Positions 1 to 8,772 of a DNA stretch of 11,642 nt are shown here, in pieces. Numbering within the stretch: position 1 is the stretch's first letter; the number at the start of each line of letters is the position of its first letter. The notes under the pieces were generated by a model, which had not been told where the DNA came from, did not search any database, and was given only the letters and a program-made list of their open reading frames with translations. Position numbers and translations under genes: made by a program. The stretch comes from Dictyocoela muelleri (Eukaryota; Microsporidia): the NCBI GenBank assembly GCA_016256075.1, contig SDVU01000636.1, positions 1 to 11,642 of the forward strand. The letters run 5' to 3'.

Positions 1-231
1 TTTTTTTAATTCGTTTCCAATTTCATATATACTCGGATTTTTGTAAGGAATATTCATATTTAACGAACGATTCCATCTTTCAAGAACATAACTAGTTTTT
101 TTAAAATTATCTAAAATACGGTTAGATACCGACCAAAAGTCCACAGAAAAGATAGAAGATTCAGTTTCTTGATACTTATTAATATATTTACCGATAGTGT
201 CGTCAAATTTATTTAATGATGATTCATAGGG
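1..231 (-). pseudogene. MULE-like transposase, C-terminal fragment (partial, runs off left edge)
   Basis: The minus strand is open for 77 codons from 231 to the window edge and has no ATG near its beginning; an in-frame TAA lies immediately upstream at 232-234. The reading contains DFWSVSNRIL, then YVLERWNRSLN, then NPSIYEIGNELKK. This order (a W..x..RIL segment, an LE-x-W/H-x-x-LN segment, then a HPNI/NPSI-x-x-x-I segment) is the C-terminal pattern I associate with MULE/FLYWCH-type transposases that are abundant in microsporidia. The DDE catalytic core should lie on the N-terminal side, to the right, but is absent there: a palindromic repeat begins at 245. I infer a 5'-truncated relic whose 3' end lies outside the window. 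The family call is by motif memory only and moderately sure. Confidence 0.55.
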
Positions 232-244
232 TTATAAAAAATAC

Positions 245-315
245 TGACGAAAAAACCGACGTTTCGCCATTGATGACGAAAAAATAGACGTTTCGTCATT
301 AAATGACGAAACGTC
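245..315. repeat. 29-bp tandem repeat ending in a perfect 13-bp palindrome
   Basis: Two 29-bp direct units (245-273 and 274-302) begin TGACGAAAAAA and end with GACGTTTCGYCATTRA; a third, inverted part follows. GACGTTTCGTCAT at 287-299 and ATGACGAAACGTC at 303-315 form a perfect 13-bp stem with a 3-base loop. Each unit also has its own inverted ends (TGACGAAA / TTTCGTCA), so alternative hairpins are possible. CpG-rich text is unusual in this AT-rich setting. It lies directly at the cut edge of the transposase fragment and may be the end of a transposon or a MITE-like insert. The base pairing is seen; the origin is inferred. Confidence 0.8.
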
Positions 316-497
316 GCCAGCCATATTTTAAATATAAGATTAAAACAAAAATATTATAAAAAAATCTTAAACGATATTCTTTTAATCAATAAAACCCTAA
401 TAGAGACCTTTTTAAATCTTAACTATCACTAAAATATTAATCATAAAATTTATATTAAAAATACTTTAGTGGACTTTTATAATTTCATCTGCCAGTA

Positions 498-2445
498 CTA
501 TGCTTCTATCAATCCAATTATATAATCTCCTAAATACATATTAAAATCCCCATTAACATTATCAACAATTTTAATATCAACTACCCCTCGACATAAAATC
601 AATAATTCATAGATAATAAAATTTGAATAATTTGTTTCGACAATACATTGTTTAATTTTTTTGCTCTCAATTAAGGATCGTATCATTTTTGCGAATTTCA
701 AAATCAATTCATATTCAGTATCGAATTTTCGATTTATTTTTTCGGGAAATTTAGCAATTGTAATTGAAATATCAAATAAGTCTTCATCAAGATTAACATC
801 TTTACCAAAACTATCATCTTTAATGATATTTTTATTATCATCCTTAATATCATCCTTAATATTATTCTTATTATCATTTTTATTATCATCTTTTTCAGTA
901 TTATTATCTTTATTATCATCCTTAATATTATCTTTATTATCATCCTTAATATTATTCTTATTATCATTTTTAATGTGATATTTATTATCATCCTTAATAT
1001 TATCTTTATTATAATTTTTATTATCATTTTTACTTTCATCTTTTTCAGTAGTATTAACATTTTCATAATCTCTTTTTAATCGCTGATAAATTTCTTCAGT
1101 AATAAAAGGCATAAACGGGTGTAAAATCTTTAAAATATCAATAAAAATTAGGAAAAGGCAACAAACATTATCAATATCACTAGATTTTTTTACTCTTTCT
1201 AAATAAATATCACAAAACGTATAAAGAATGAAATTATGGATTTCTCTTGTCGCTGCTAAGAAATTGTAAGAGTTTAAATTCTGAGTAATATTTTTTAACA
1301 TTGTATTTCTAGAATTTAATAGCCATTCAATTAATAGTTTAGAATTATCAGCCTCAATTGCAAACAAAATATCAATATTTTTATGGATATCAATATTTTT
1401 ATGGATATCAATATTTTTATGGATATCAATATTTTTATGGATATCGATATCATCAATATATAATTTTTTATCATTTTCTAGTTTATTCTCAGATATATAT
1501 TTCTTTTTAAATCGTTTTATATCCTCAGACTTGATAATAATCTTTTTAACATCATTATTAATTGTATCATTAATCTTGTTTTTATCGTTAATGATTAAAA
1601 ATTTTCTTATGAATTTAAAGGCATTCCACAACTTGTTACAAAACTTTCTATATCCTTCAACTTGTAAAATATTGATATTAACATCTTTAAGTCCAGATGT
1701 ATAATTCAAAAGAGTAAATCTAAGTGCGTCAGTTCCACAAATTGGAATTCCATTGGGAAAATCTTTATTTTGAGATTGAATTGCTTTTTTAATTTCCTTT
1801 TCGTCTAAATTTGAATTGATAAGACTTTCATTCAATTTTTCTCTTGTGATTCCTTCAATGACAAATAATGGGTCTATAACATTTCCAAGACTTTTACTCA
1901 TTTTTCTGCCATGTGAATCTCTAACTATTCCATGAAGAAGAATTCTTTTGAATGGAATTTCATTCGTCAATTCTAAACTTAACATTACCATTCTGGCAAC
2001 CCAGAAAAATAAAATATCGGAACCTGTCTCAAGGATTGTTGTTGGGAAAAATTTCTTAAAATCATCAGTTTTATTAGGCCAATGAAATACTGAGAAAGGC
2101 CAGATCCCTGATGAAAACCAAGTATCGAGGACATCAGAGTCCTGAATAATTGATAATTCACCATCAATGTTGAAATTATCGTTATTGTTATTAATATTCT
2201 TGTTAATATTAAAGTTAGTATTGCTATTAAAATTGAGATTAGTATTATCAACGTATTGATCGTTATTAAATTTTTTATCATCATTACCTTTATCGTTAGA
2301 TTTATCATTATTAATTCCATAATTACTTTTATCATTAACCTTTAAATTCGAATTAAAAATCTCCTCTGCTTTTCTTTTTGCATCTTCTTCATTTCTCGCT
2401 ACAACCCAACCAATTTCTTTTTTATTTTTAAAAACTCGATAAGCT

Positions 2446-2477
<32 letters not shown>

Positions 2478-4490
2478 TAAACACCAATCTTGTGGATTTT
2501 CAAGCCAGAAATTCCAAATTTTAGATGCCTCTTTGGGAAATATTTCGATTTTGCTTGATCTAACTGCTTCTAAAGCTCTCTTAGCCATTTTATCACATTT
2601 TAAAAACCATTGTTTTTTAAGAACTGGTTCAACTATATCACCACTTCTGCTACAAATCGGTAAGGTATGGCTGTAACCTTCAATTTTAGAGCATAAATTT
2701 TTACTTTTCAAATATTCGATTATTTTAATTCTCGCTTCGTATCTTTTAAGGCCGATTAGTGATTTTACAAAATCATTATCAGTTGAGGTATTATTATCAA
2801 TCTTTTCATTATTATCAATCTTATCATTAACCTTAATAGAATATTCATTTTTCTCATTAATTATAATTCGGTTATCTTCATCAAGTATCTCAATAAATTT
2901 CAACCCAAACTTTTTTCCAATTTCATAATCAACAGGATCGTGTGCTGGTGTTATTTTCAATACACCTGTACCAAATTCCATATCAGCCTTCTCATCACAG
3001 ATTATTGGTATTTTATTACCAGTAACAGGATTTATAACAAATTTTCCATGTAAATGAATGTATCGTTTATCTTTAGGATTTATACAGATAGCAGTATCAC
3101 CAAGAATTGTTTCTGGTCGTGTTGTTGCAACTTCAATGAAATTTTTGTTTAAAACATTTTCGTCATGACTTTCAATTTCTTTTTTGAAATTATCTTTATG
3201 CATAACTTTTTTAAATTTATTTATCAATGCGTTATTTCCATCATTAAAAATATCTTTATCATTAATATTAATATCTTTACCATTAGAATTATTATCATAA
3301 TCTTCATATTTAATATTCTTATCAATAATATTTTCATCATTAGTATATTTATCTTTAATATTATTTTCATCTTGAATATAATTAATATTAATAGCTTTAT
3401 TATTATCTTTACCTTCATCATAAATTGTATACTTAACGTAATATAAAATTCCAAATTTATACTCTTTACCATCAACCTTATATTTCATAAATGGTGTGAC
3501 ATTTAAACTTTCAACTTCAAGATCACTTAAAGTAGTACCAAGTTTAGAACACCAATTGATCATTCTAAAATCTCGATATATTAATCCCTTTTCATAAAGA
3601 ATATTGAAGCTTTCAATGACTGCTTTGTTGATATTTTCGTCTAGAGTAAATCGTAATCTTGAGAAATCTGCACTTGCGCCTAATCGTTTGATTTGGTCTA
3701 AAATCGCATGACCAAATTTTTCTTTCCATTGGTTTGCATGAATTAAAAATTCTTCTTTTTTTAAGTCATGCCTTGTCATTTTTTTAGTTTTAAATAAATG
3801 TTTTTCTACGACTGTCTGAGTTGATATTCCGGCATGGTCAGTTCCTGGTAGGTATAGAACTTTATAGCCACACATTCTTTTATAGCGAACTAATGCATCT
3901 TGAATAGAGATCATCATCGCGTGACCAATGTGGAGTTTTCCAGTTATGTTTGGTGGTGGCATCAGAATTACGAAATTTTTTAAGGGGTTTTTATATTCAT
4001 TATGATTAAGATTATTATCATTAAGATCATCATTATTATTATTATTTTTATCATTAATATTATTATTAAGATCATTAAGATTATTATTAAGATCATTATC
4101 ATTAATATTATTATCATTAAGATTATTTTTATTTTCCAATGAATTTGAATTGTCAGGATCAAAGAATTTCATTTTTTGCCACCACTCATACCAACTTTTT
4201 TCAACATAAGATGGATCATAAGAATCGGGGAAAACTGATAAATCTTTAAACTCACCGGGTATGGTTGGATCAACTAATTTAAATTTTTCATAATTTTTTT
4301 GTTTTGGAGGTTTATTAACCTTTTCAGTTTTCTTTTTAAATTTTTCAAGTTTTTCGAGTTTCTTTTGTTCTTTAGTTTTATTTTTAATAATTGTGTCGAG
4401 TTGATTTGTTTTAGGATTGTTATCGTTAAAATTGTTATCGTTAGGATTGTTATCGTTAGGATTGTTATCATTGGTAGAATTTCTTTTCAT
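498..4490 (-). CDS. VAS1: Valyl-tRNA synthetase, cytosolic, with Asn/Asp/Lys-rich inserts
   Basis: A class Ia aminoacyl-tRNA synthetase of 1330 residues that joins valine to tRNA-Val and hydrolyses mischarged threonine. The N terminus has an NDNNP repeat (6-26) and a lysine-rich stretch (35-65) as in eukaryotic ValRS. The catalytic fold shows PPPNITGKLHIGH (178-190, the HIGH motif) and GRKMSKSLGN (861-870, the KMSKS motif). The CP1 editing domain shows TTRPETILGDTA (456-467) and HDPVDYEIG (517-525). RQLWWGHRIPAY (673-684) and LDTWFSSGIWPFS (788-800) are typical ValRS blocks. The anticodon-binding helical domain runs from about 920 to 1250, for example LHPFMPFITEEIYQRL (1123-1138), and ends without the usual long C-terminal coil. 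It exceeds yeast VAS1 (about 1104 residues) because of inserts near 111-168, 356-447, 716-776, 966-1048 and 1144-1234, none inside a motif. The gene is intron-free, with CCCC just before the ATG. Confidence 0.96.
789..1061 (-). repeat. Low-complexity KDDNK/NNIKDDNK repeat tract inside ValRS
   Basis: Residues about 1144-1234 of the synthetase are an imperfect tandem array built on DNKxNIKDD. In DNA the plus strand repeats variants of TTATTATCATCCTTAATATT. The tract lies between the FITEEIYQRL helix and the FDISITIAKFPE segment, so it is a surface loop of the tRNA-binding region. It probably arose by replication slippage. The reading frame is kept through the whole tract. Confidence 0.85.
1371..1442 (-). 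repeat. Four perfect 18-bp tandem repeats inside ValRS
   Basis: The plus-strand unit ATCAATATTTTTATGGAT occurs four times without a mismatch (1371-1388, 1389-1406, 1407-1424, 1425-1442). It encodes repeated IDIHKN near residues 1017-1040, in an insert of the anticodon-binding domain. Identity at third positions shows the expansion is recent compared with the degenerate KDDNK tract nearby. Copy number probably varies between isolates. Confidence 0.95.
4411..4470 (-). repeat. 15-bp tandem repeat encoding NDNNP at the ValRS N terminus
   Basis: Four 15-bp units based on TTAGGATTGTTATCG on the plus strand encode NDNN(P/F) just after the start codon. The second unit has two changes and the fourth has one. 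The tract precedes the lysine-rich eukaryote-type N-terminal extension and is outside the catalytic fold. Confidence 0.9.
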
Positions 4491-4516
4491 GTGGGGTTGC
4501 GTTTTTTTTAAATTTA
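4491..4516 (-). promoter_or_regulatory. CCCC and AAATTT signals upstream of the ValRS start
   Basis: On the minus strand CCCC (4493-4496) lies three bases before the ATG, and AAATTT (4510-4515) lies about 20 bases before it. This pair matches the CCC-like and AAATTT-like signals reported upstream of translation starts in microsporidian genes, and it supports the ATG at 4490. No other ATG in this frame precedes the HIGH motif in a more convincing context. Confidence 0.55.
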
Positions 4517-4596
4517 TTTGTAAAAAAATCAGACTTGATGGTTAAAAAATTCAAATTTAAAAATCATAAAATTCGTGGTAATAGTTTTTAAAAATC

Positions 4597-5020
4597 AGAA
4601 ATATCGATAGCCAGTTAATGATCTGTCAATAATCTTTCATTATTAAATCGAAATGAGCCAAAAAACAGTTAATAATTTAAATTATTAAGTCAATAATCAG
4701 TAAAAGACTATAAAAGTTGTACACAGTTATTTTAGTGTGGTATAATTTAAAAATTATTTTTGAATTTCTTAATAAATCTAAAGAGCTTTTCAAGTTGTGT
4801 TTTAAAAAGTAAGGAATATTAAAAGGTAGTGATAAATGTCAAAAATTCATGAAAAAGTCTATAATTATCTATATCGAGATTTTCAAAGTCCAAATCATAT
4901 ATACACAAGGTCCTATGATTGGATTAAAATCTTATTTTGTTTTAAACAAGAGGAATCTAAATACTAAGTTTTGAGACAGCCCTCTGATTAACTGGATATA
5001 ACCAGAATGCATAATATAAA
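4597..5020 (+). mobile_element. SINE-like interspersed repeat, copy A (most diverged)
   Basis: This copy aligns along its length with the copy at 5067-5525. It has GATAGCCAGTTAATG near 4606 in the tRNA-like head, CAGTTATTTTAGTGTGGTATA (about 4725-4745) in the body, and TCATGAAAAAGTCTATAATTATC near 4847. The tail block TTTTGAGACAGCCCTCTGATT (near 4969) is followed by CAGAATGCATAATATA. It carries many substitutions and short indels and has no recognisable B box, so it is the oldest of the three. It lies between the divergent starts of the ValRS and LC8 genes. Its left end is approximate. Confidence 0.6.
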
Positions 5021-5066
5021 TATTTTTTATTGTAGTTGCATAATTTATGCACACTATAAATATTTA
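5021..5066. other. Linker between two SINE-like copies, with a 15-bp palindrome
   Basis: TGCATAATTTATGCA (5037-5051) is a perfect palindrome around one central base. TATAAATATTT occurs at both edges of the linker (about 5015-5025 and 5055-5065). The second instance directly precedes the head of copy B and could be half of an insertion-site duplication, but no matching copy lies after its tail. Confidence 0.5.
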
Positions 5067-5525
5067 GGGTCAGATAGCTAGTGTATAACACTCTTGAATG
5101 TAAAAATTACGTATCGTGGTTCGAATTATTTTAAAGTCACTTTAATAAATAATGAGGGAATGACATTAAGCGGTCAAAAACTATATAATTATAATATAAT
5201 ATACAGTTGTTTCAGTGTGGTATAGCTGATTAAGACTTGTTCAAATATTTTTATAGTGAAGCAGAAGGTACCCTCTTCGGTATGGGGATGAGTTCTATGA
5301 AATATCAATAAAAAGTAGTGAAAAAATAAAATATCATGAAAAAACCACTAATTACCTGTATCCTGCCGAGTCATTGATAAAATGAAGATCGCATATACAG
5401 CTGGACTTCTAGGTAGCTTAGGAAGTGACATATTATTAGAACACCAGGAGCCAAAGGTCAAAAATAAAGGTAAGAGACCTCTCTCGCTTGACAGCTATGG
5501 ATGTTGTCAGCATGTAATATATATC
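5067..5525 (+). mobile_element. SINE-like interspersed repeat, copy B (reference copy)
   Basis: About 460 bp. The head GGGTCAGATAGCTAGTGTA (from 5067) resembles a tRNA 5' half with a Pol III A box lacking one base (TAGCT[C]AGTG), and GGTTCGAAT (5118-5126) matches the B box 44 bases on. The unrelated body includes a block at 5202-5235 that is 32/34 identical to copy C. The tail is TGTTGTCAGCATGTAATATATAT. No terminal inverted repeats and no open frame of note are present, which speaks against a MITE or a coding element. A tRNA-derived SINE is the best reading. A structured non-coding RNA family is the alternative. Confidence 0.7.
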
Positions 5526-6220
5526 ATTAAATTCCAATTATCTATATTTTTTGAAAACTAAAAAGGAATAGCTAGATTCAATATTACAAATAATACAAAT
5601 CTAAAAGAAAAATATAAAAAAATCATCAGTAAAGTCTTAAGGCAATAAAGTTGAAAATACAATCATTGATAAAAACTTAATATTTGTATTTAATTTAAAA
5701 ATTATTGTAAATGACAATATTTTAATCATTTACAAGAAATTTAATTTTATCTTAAATACCAAAATTAGTAATTTTTAATAAAAATTTTGAATCTTAATAT
5801 CGGATTTGAGGACATTTTTAAATAGTATTGGAATCAAATTATTATTAATTATATAATATCTCTATATATTTTTTGAAAAATCTTATAAAATATTCTTTTA
5901 ATTTCAACTTTTCATTAAAATTTTTACTTTAATCATTTTACAAAAAATTTAATATTTTATAGAAGTGAAGATTTTATTTTCAACAAGATCAAAAGACCTT
6001 TATTCAATTGAAATAAAACATTCCGATAAGATATAATTTAAATTATAATAATACTTAAAAAATTTAAAACATTAACGGGTTTTTATTATTAAAAATATTA
6101 TTTGTTCCTTAAAAGGCAACTATTTGTTGATAAAATGACAAATAGTCTATGTTTGATTCATCGGTCTCAACATTATCATTGGTTATTTTAAATACATTAA
6201 TACTTGTATATATTCAAATA
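5526..6220. other. AT-rich intergenic region upstream of the LC8 gene
   Basis: No coding potential or RNA gene is recognised here. TTGTAAATGA (5705-5714) and TCATTTACAA (5726-5735) make a perfect 10-bp stem with an 11-base loop. A related string, TCATTTTACAAAAAATTTAATAT, recurs near 5933. The last part should hold the LC8 promoter, but neither a CCC nor an AAATTT signal stands close to the ATG at 6221. An in-frame ATG at 6149 would add a hydrophobic stretch that does not fit the family. Confidence 0.6.
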
Positions 6221-6553
6221 ATGGCAGAAATAATTTACGAACCTGAAAAAAATGTTAATGCTACAAATGAAGAAGACATAGAAAGAATACAAATAGTAAG
6301 AAATTTACTTCCTGAAAATATTACTGAATATATTAAAAAACAAGTTTTAAAAACGGATATTAAGGAAAGTAAAACAAAGTTAGCACAAAGGTTGATTAAT
6401 AAGTTAGAAAAAAATTTTGGTGCTGGGTGGAATATATTTTTAGGCAAACATTTCTTTGGATTATGTACCTATGAAGATAAATTCTGTATTGAGTTTGTTT
6501 TAGATGATGTTTATAGAGTAATACTTTTTAAATCATTCTTACCTAAAAAATAA
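6221..6553 (+). CDS. DYN2: Dynein light chain, LC8 type
   Basis: A 110-residue LC8-family protein. These are small dimeric cytosolic hub proteins that bind dynein intermediate chain and many other partners in a groove between the monomers. The hallmark second half is present: KNFGAGWNIFLGKHFFG (64-80), aligned with KYNPTWHCIVGRNFGS of animal LC8, then TYEDKFCIEFVLDD (83-96) and VILFKS (100-105), the last beta strand. The helical N half (ITEYIKK, 34-40) is kept but about 20 extra residues (41-62) separate it from the core. The family is usually near 89 residues. I chose the ATG at 6221, because the in-frame ATG at 6149 would add 24 mostly hydrophobic residues foreign to LC8. The gene converges with the next one, with 325 bases between the stops. 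Confidence 0.88.
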   Translation: MAEIIYEPEKNVNATNEEDIERIQIVRNLLPENITEYIKKQVLKTDIKESKTKLAQRLINKLEKNFGAGWNIFLGKHFFGLCTYEDKFCIEFVLDDVYRVILFKSFLPKK

Positions 6554-6878
6554 AATTTTGAAAATTATAAAATTGATAAAATTAGGTTCGTTAATTAAAA
6601 TTTTTAAAATTAAATTTATTTATCAGTAATTGGTTTTTTAGAATTTTAATAGATGACTCAAATAGTTTATAATTATAATCAGAGAAAGGAATTCTAAAAC
6701 CTCAATAAATATTTGTACTAAAAAATTCTTACTTTTTATATTTTTATTTACCATTTCTTTATTTTTAATTTTATCTACGATTTTTTTATTTATTACTTTT
6801 AATATTTCTTATTTATTACTTTAATACTTTAATATTTCTTATTTAATACTTTAATATTTCTTTATTTTTCAATTTTTT
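6554..6878. other. Convergent 3' intergenic region with AT-rich tandem repeats
   Basis: No gene is seen. From about 6745 to 6880 the text is built of slipped units such as TTATTTATTACTTTAATATTTC, with TACTTTAATATTTCTTATTTA appearing twice. On the minus strand this gives several AATAAA hexamers downstream of the coiled-coil gene, which could serve as polyadenylation signals. In such sequence they also arise by chance. Confidence 0.6.
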
Positions 6879-8606
6879 TTATTTTTCAATTTCTTTACTT
6901 TTAAGAATTTCGATTTCCTTTTTAAGCCTTTCATTATCATTTTTTTCAATTTCAATCATTTTTTTCAACTTTTTAAGAATTTCATTTTGAAAATTATTCA
7001 TCTCATCTTCAAAATTCTGATTTTGAATTTTAAGATTTTTATTTTGATTCCTTAAATTAGAAATTTCATTTCTCAAACTATAAATTTCATTTAACAATCC
7101 ATTTTTTATATTTACTTGTGCCTCTATAGATTTATTTTGTATTATCAAAAAGTCAAAAAAAGTTTCTCTAGTTTTTCTTGAGATCTTTGGAGTTTCAGGT
7201 TTTAATAAACTAATGATTTTTTCTGTTCGACTTAAAAGCGATAAATCTATAAATGTAAGCAACTTATCAATCATTGTAAATAAATTTTTCTTAATTTTTT
7301 CTTTATCAGGTATTTTTTTAATTGTCGAGTTAATTGTGTTGTTTAAGGATAATTTTGTACGATTTAAAGAAGAATTAGATAACTTTTGTTCATTATTCTC
7401 GATAATTTGTAATCTAGAAGGTTTTGAATCTTTATTAGTATTATTATTGTTATGATTATTATTGTCATAATTGTTATGATTATAATTGTCATAATTATTA
7501 TTAACATTATCATGATTAACATTATCATAAATAACATTATCATTGGTATTAACATTGTTAATGGTATTATTTATTTTTGAACCTTTTTTATTTTTATACT
7601 CATTCAGTTTATTATCTTCAAATTTTTCAATAACTGTTGATTTGTTATCGTCATTTAAATTTATACTTTTTTCATCCATACTTTTTTCATTCATACCCTT
7701 AACATTTACATTGTTGCTATTTTCTAATTCAACAGTATCCCTGAATTGATCATAAAATATATATTCGTATTCTTTACTACCAACTCCCCAGATTTCTTCA
7801 ACAATCATCGCGAAAAGCTTTATTGCAGTGCAATTAGTCGCAAACAACACATCAAGGAATTTAAAAAATGTATTTTTTCTTACTAAGTATGAAATAAACA
7901 ACTTGTAAAATCCATTATATGAGCAAAAAAGTTTATTTTCGAAAACAAGAATATAAATTAATTTGTAAGTTACATTATGGTCATACGAAAGTGAATAAAG
8001 ATTTTTTATAGCTGGTATTATAATTTTATAATCGATAAGGCACGTATCTATATTTTCAAAGTTTTTTAGGTTTTTATTTTCAGGTTTTAAAAGCTTTTTA
8101 TTTTTTATATCAGTCGTTTTAATAACACTCATGAAAGAATCTTTCAATTCTTGATCATCATTGAGTAGAAGTTTTGTACTTTCTCTTCTTTTTATAACAT
8201 TTCTGGCTACTTGTATATTTTCTTTCAGGTCTTCGACAATATTCATATAAATATTAAAAATAACATCATTATCGCCAACATCATAACAACTCTTCACGAT
8301 ATACTCTGCAACTTCTGTATGAAGTTCATCAAAAACCTCATTAAACTTTAAATATCGATTACTTGGCACACATTTCTGATAAATAGCAATACGTAGGTCA
8401 TTATGAAGATTCTTTAAATTAGCAATTAATTCCTTTTTAGTACCTTTGTTTGCTAGAAACAGTGCAAAAAATTCCCATTCATTTTGCTTATTTGCTATAC
8501 ATTCTGCTGTACAATGTTTTCTTAAACACGTTATAAAATTTTCTGGAAATTTTCCTTCTTCGCTATGTAAAGTTGTGCCTAAAAGAAGTTTTTCTAATAG
8601 TTTCAT
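6879..8606 (-). CDS. Hypothetical protein with Asn-rich linker and C-terminal coiled coil
   Basis: A 575-residue protein that I do not recognise. Residues 1-290 are mostly helical in character, with cysteines at 27, 32, 36, 79 and 107 and aromatic-rich hydrophobic helices near 210-275; an alpha-helical repeat or ARM-like fold is conceivable but unproved. Residues 295-395 are low-complexity, rich in Asn, Asp, His and Tyr (NNYDNYNHNNYDNNNHNNNN near 369-388). Residues 440-490 form another predicted helical block. Residues 500-575 have leucine/isoleucine heptads with charged flanks (LRNEISNLRNQNKNL, then RLKKEIEILKSKEIEK), a convincing coiled coil. No signal peptide or membrane segment is seen. 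The ATG at 8606 is the first in frame and is preceded by TTAGGTTAG, a weak G-rich signal. The protein may be a structural or complex-forming one, but no function can be assigned. Confidence 0.85.
   Translation of the reverse strand: MKLLEKLLLGTTLHSEEGKFPENFITCLRKHCTAECIANKQNEWEFFALFLANKGTKKELIANLKNLHNDLRIAIYQKCVPSNRYLKFNEVFDELHTEVAEYIVKSCYDVGDNDVIFNIYMNIVEDLKENIQVARNVIKRRESTKLLLNDDQELKDSFMSVIKTTDIKNKKLLKPENKNLKNFENIDTCLIDYKIIIPAIKNLYSLSYDHNVTYKLIYILVFENKLFCSYNGFYKLFISYLVRKNTFFKFLDVLFATNCTAIKLFAMIVEEIWGVGSKEYEYIFYDQFRDTVELENSNNVNVKGMNEKSMDEKSINLNDDNKSTVIEKFEDNKLNEYKNKKGSKINNTINNVNTNDNVIYDNVNHDNVNNNYDNYNHNNYDNNNHNNNNTNKDSKPSRLQIIENNEQKLSNSSLNRTKLSLNNTINSTIKKIPDKEKIKKNLFTMIDKLLTFIDLSLLSRTEKIISLLKPETPKISRKTRETFFDFLIIQNKSIEAQVNIKNGLLNEIYSLRNEISNLRNQNKNLKIQNQNFEDEMNNFQNEILKKLKKMIEIEKNDNERLKKEIEILKSKEIEK
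7436..7570 (-). repeat. Asn/Tyr/His low-complexity tract in the coiled-coil protein
   Basis: The plus strand repeats ATTATTATTGTTATGATTAT-like units and encodes runs of N with Y, D and H at residues about 346-390. It separates the N-terminal helical half from the C-terminal coiled coil and is likely an unstructured linker grown by slippage. Confidence 0.8.
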
Positions 8607-8772
8607 TATTAAGAACTAACCTAATTTTGCTTTTAATAAATTGATAATGAATCGGAATAAAGGAGATCGTCAAATAAAAATCAAAGATTAAAAAGGAGAA
8701 TATTAGGTATATTAATTATAAAGTATTATAAAGTATTATAAATTATATAAAATATTATAAATCAAAAAATAA
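8607..8772. other. Upstream region of the coiled-coil gene, with a 10-bp AT repeat
   Basis: It contains two exact AAGTATTATA units (8721-8740) and two degenerate ones up to 8760. The promoter of the minus-strand gene must lie here, since the SINE-like copy C starts only about 165 bases upstream of its ATG. No standard core motif can be singled out. Confidence 0.5.

Noticed and set aside
661-1066. Long open frames on both strands over the KDDNK tract, giving hydrophobic Leu/Ile/Ser-rich readings
   Set aside because: They are other-frame readings of a low-complexity tract inside ValRS; no start signal or domain supports them.
1371-1442. Regular short repeats that might be taken for a CRISPR-like array
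   Set aside because: The 18-bp units are directly adjacent without spacers and encode part of ValRS in frame.
3165-3475. Open frames of 80-95 codons inside ValRS on both strands
   Set aside because: They coincide with an Asn/Asp/Lys/Ile-rich insert and read as poly-Ile/Asn; the ValRS frame explains the openness.
6149-6220. Upstream in-frame ATG that would extend LC8 by 24 residues
   Set aside because: The extension is hydrophobic and unlike any LC8 N terminus; LC8 is cytosolic. The ATG at 6221 gives a family-like protein.
6745-6880. AATAAA polyadenylation signals on the minus strand
   Set aside because: Several hexamers occur, but in AT-rich slipped repeats they are expected by chance; none can be singled out.
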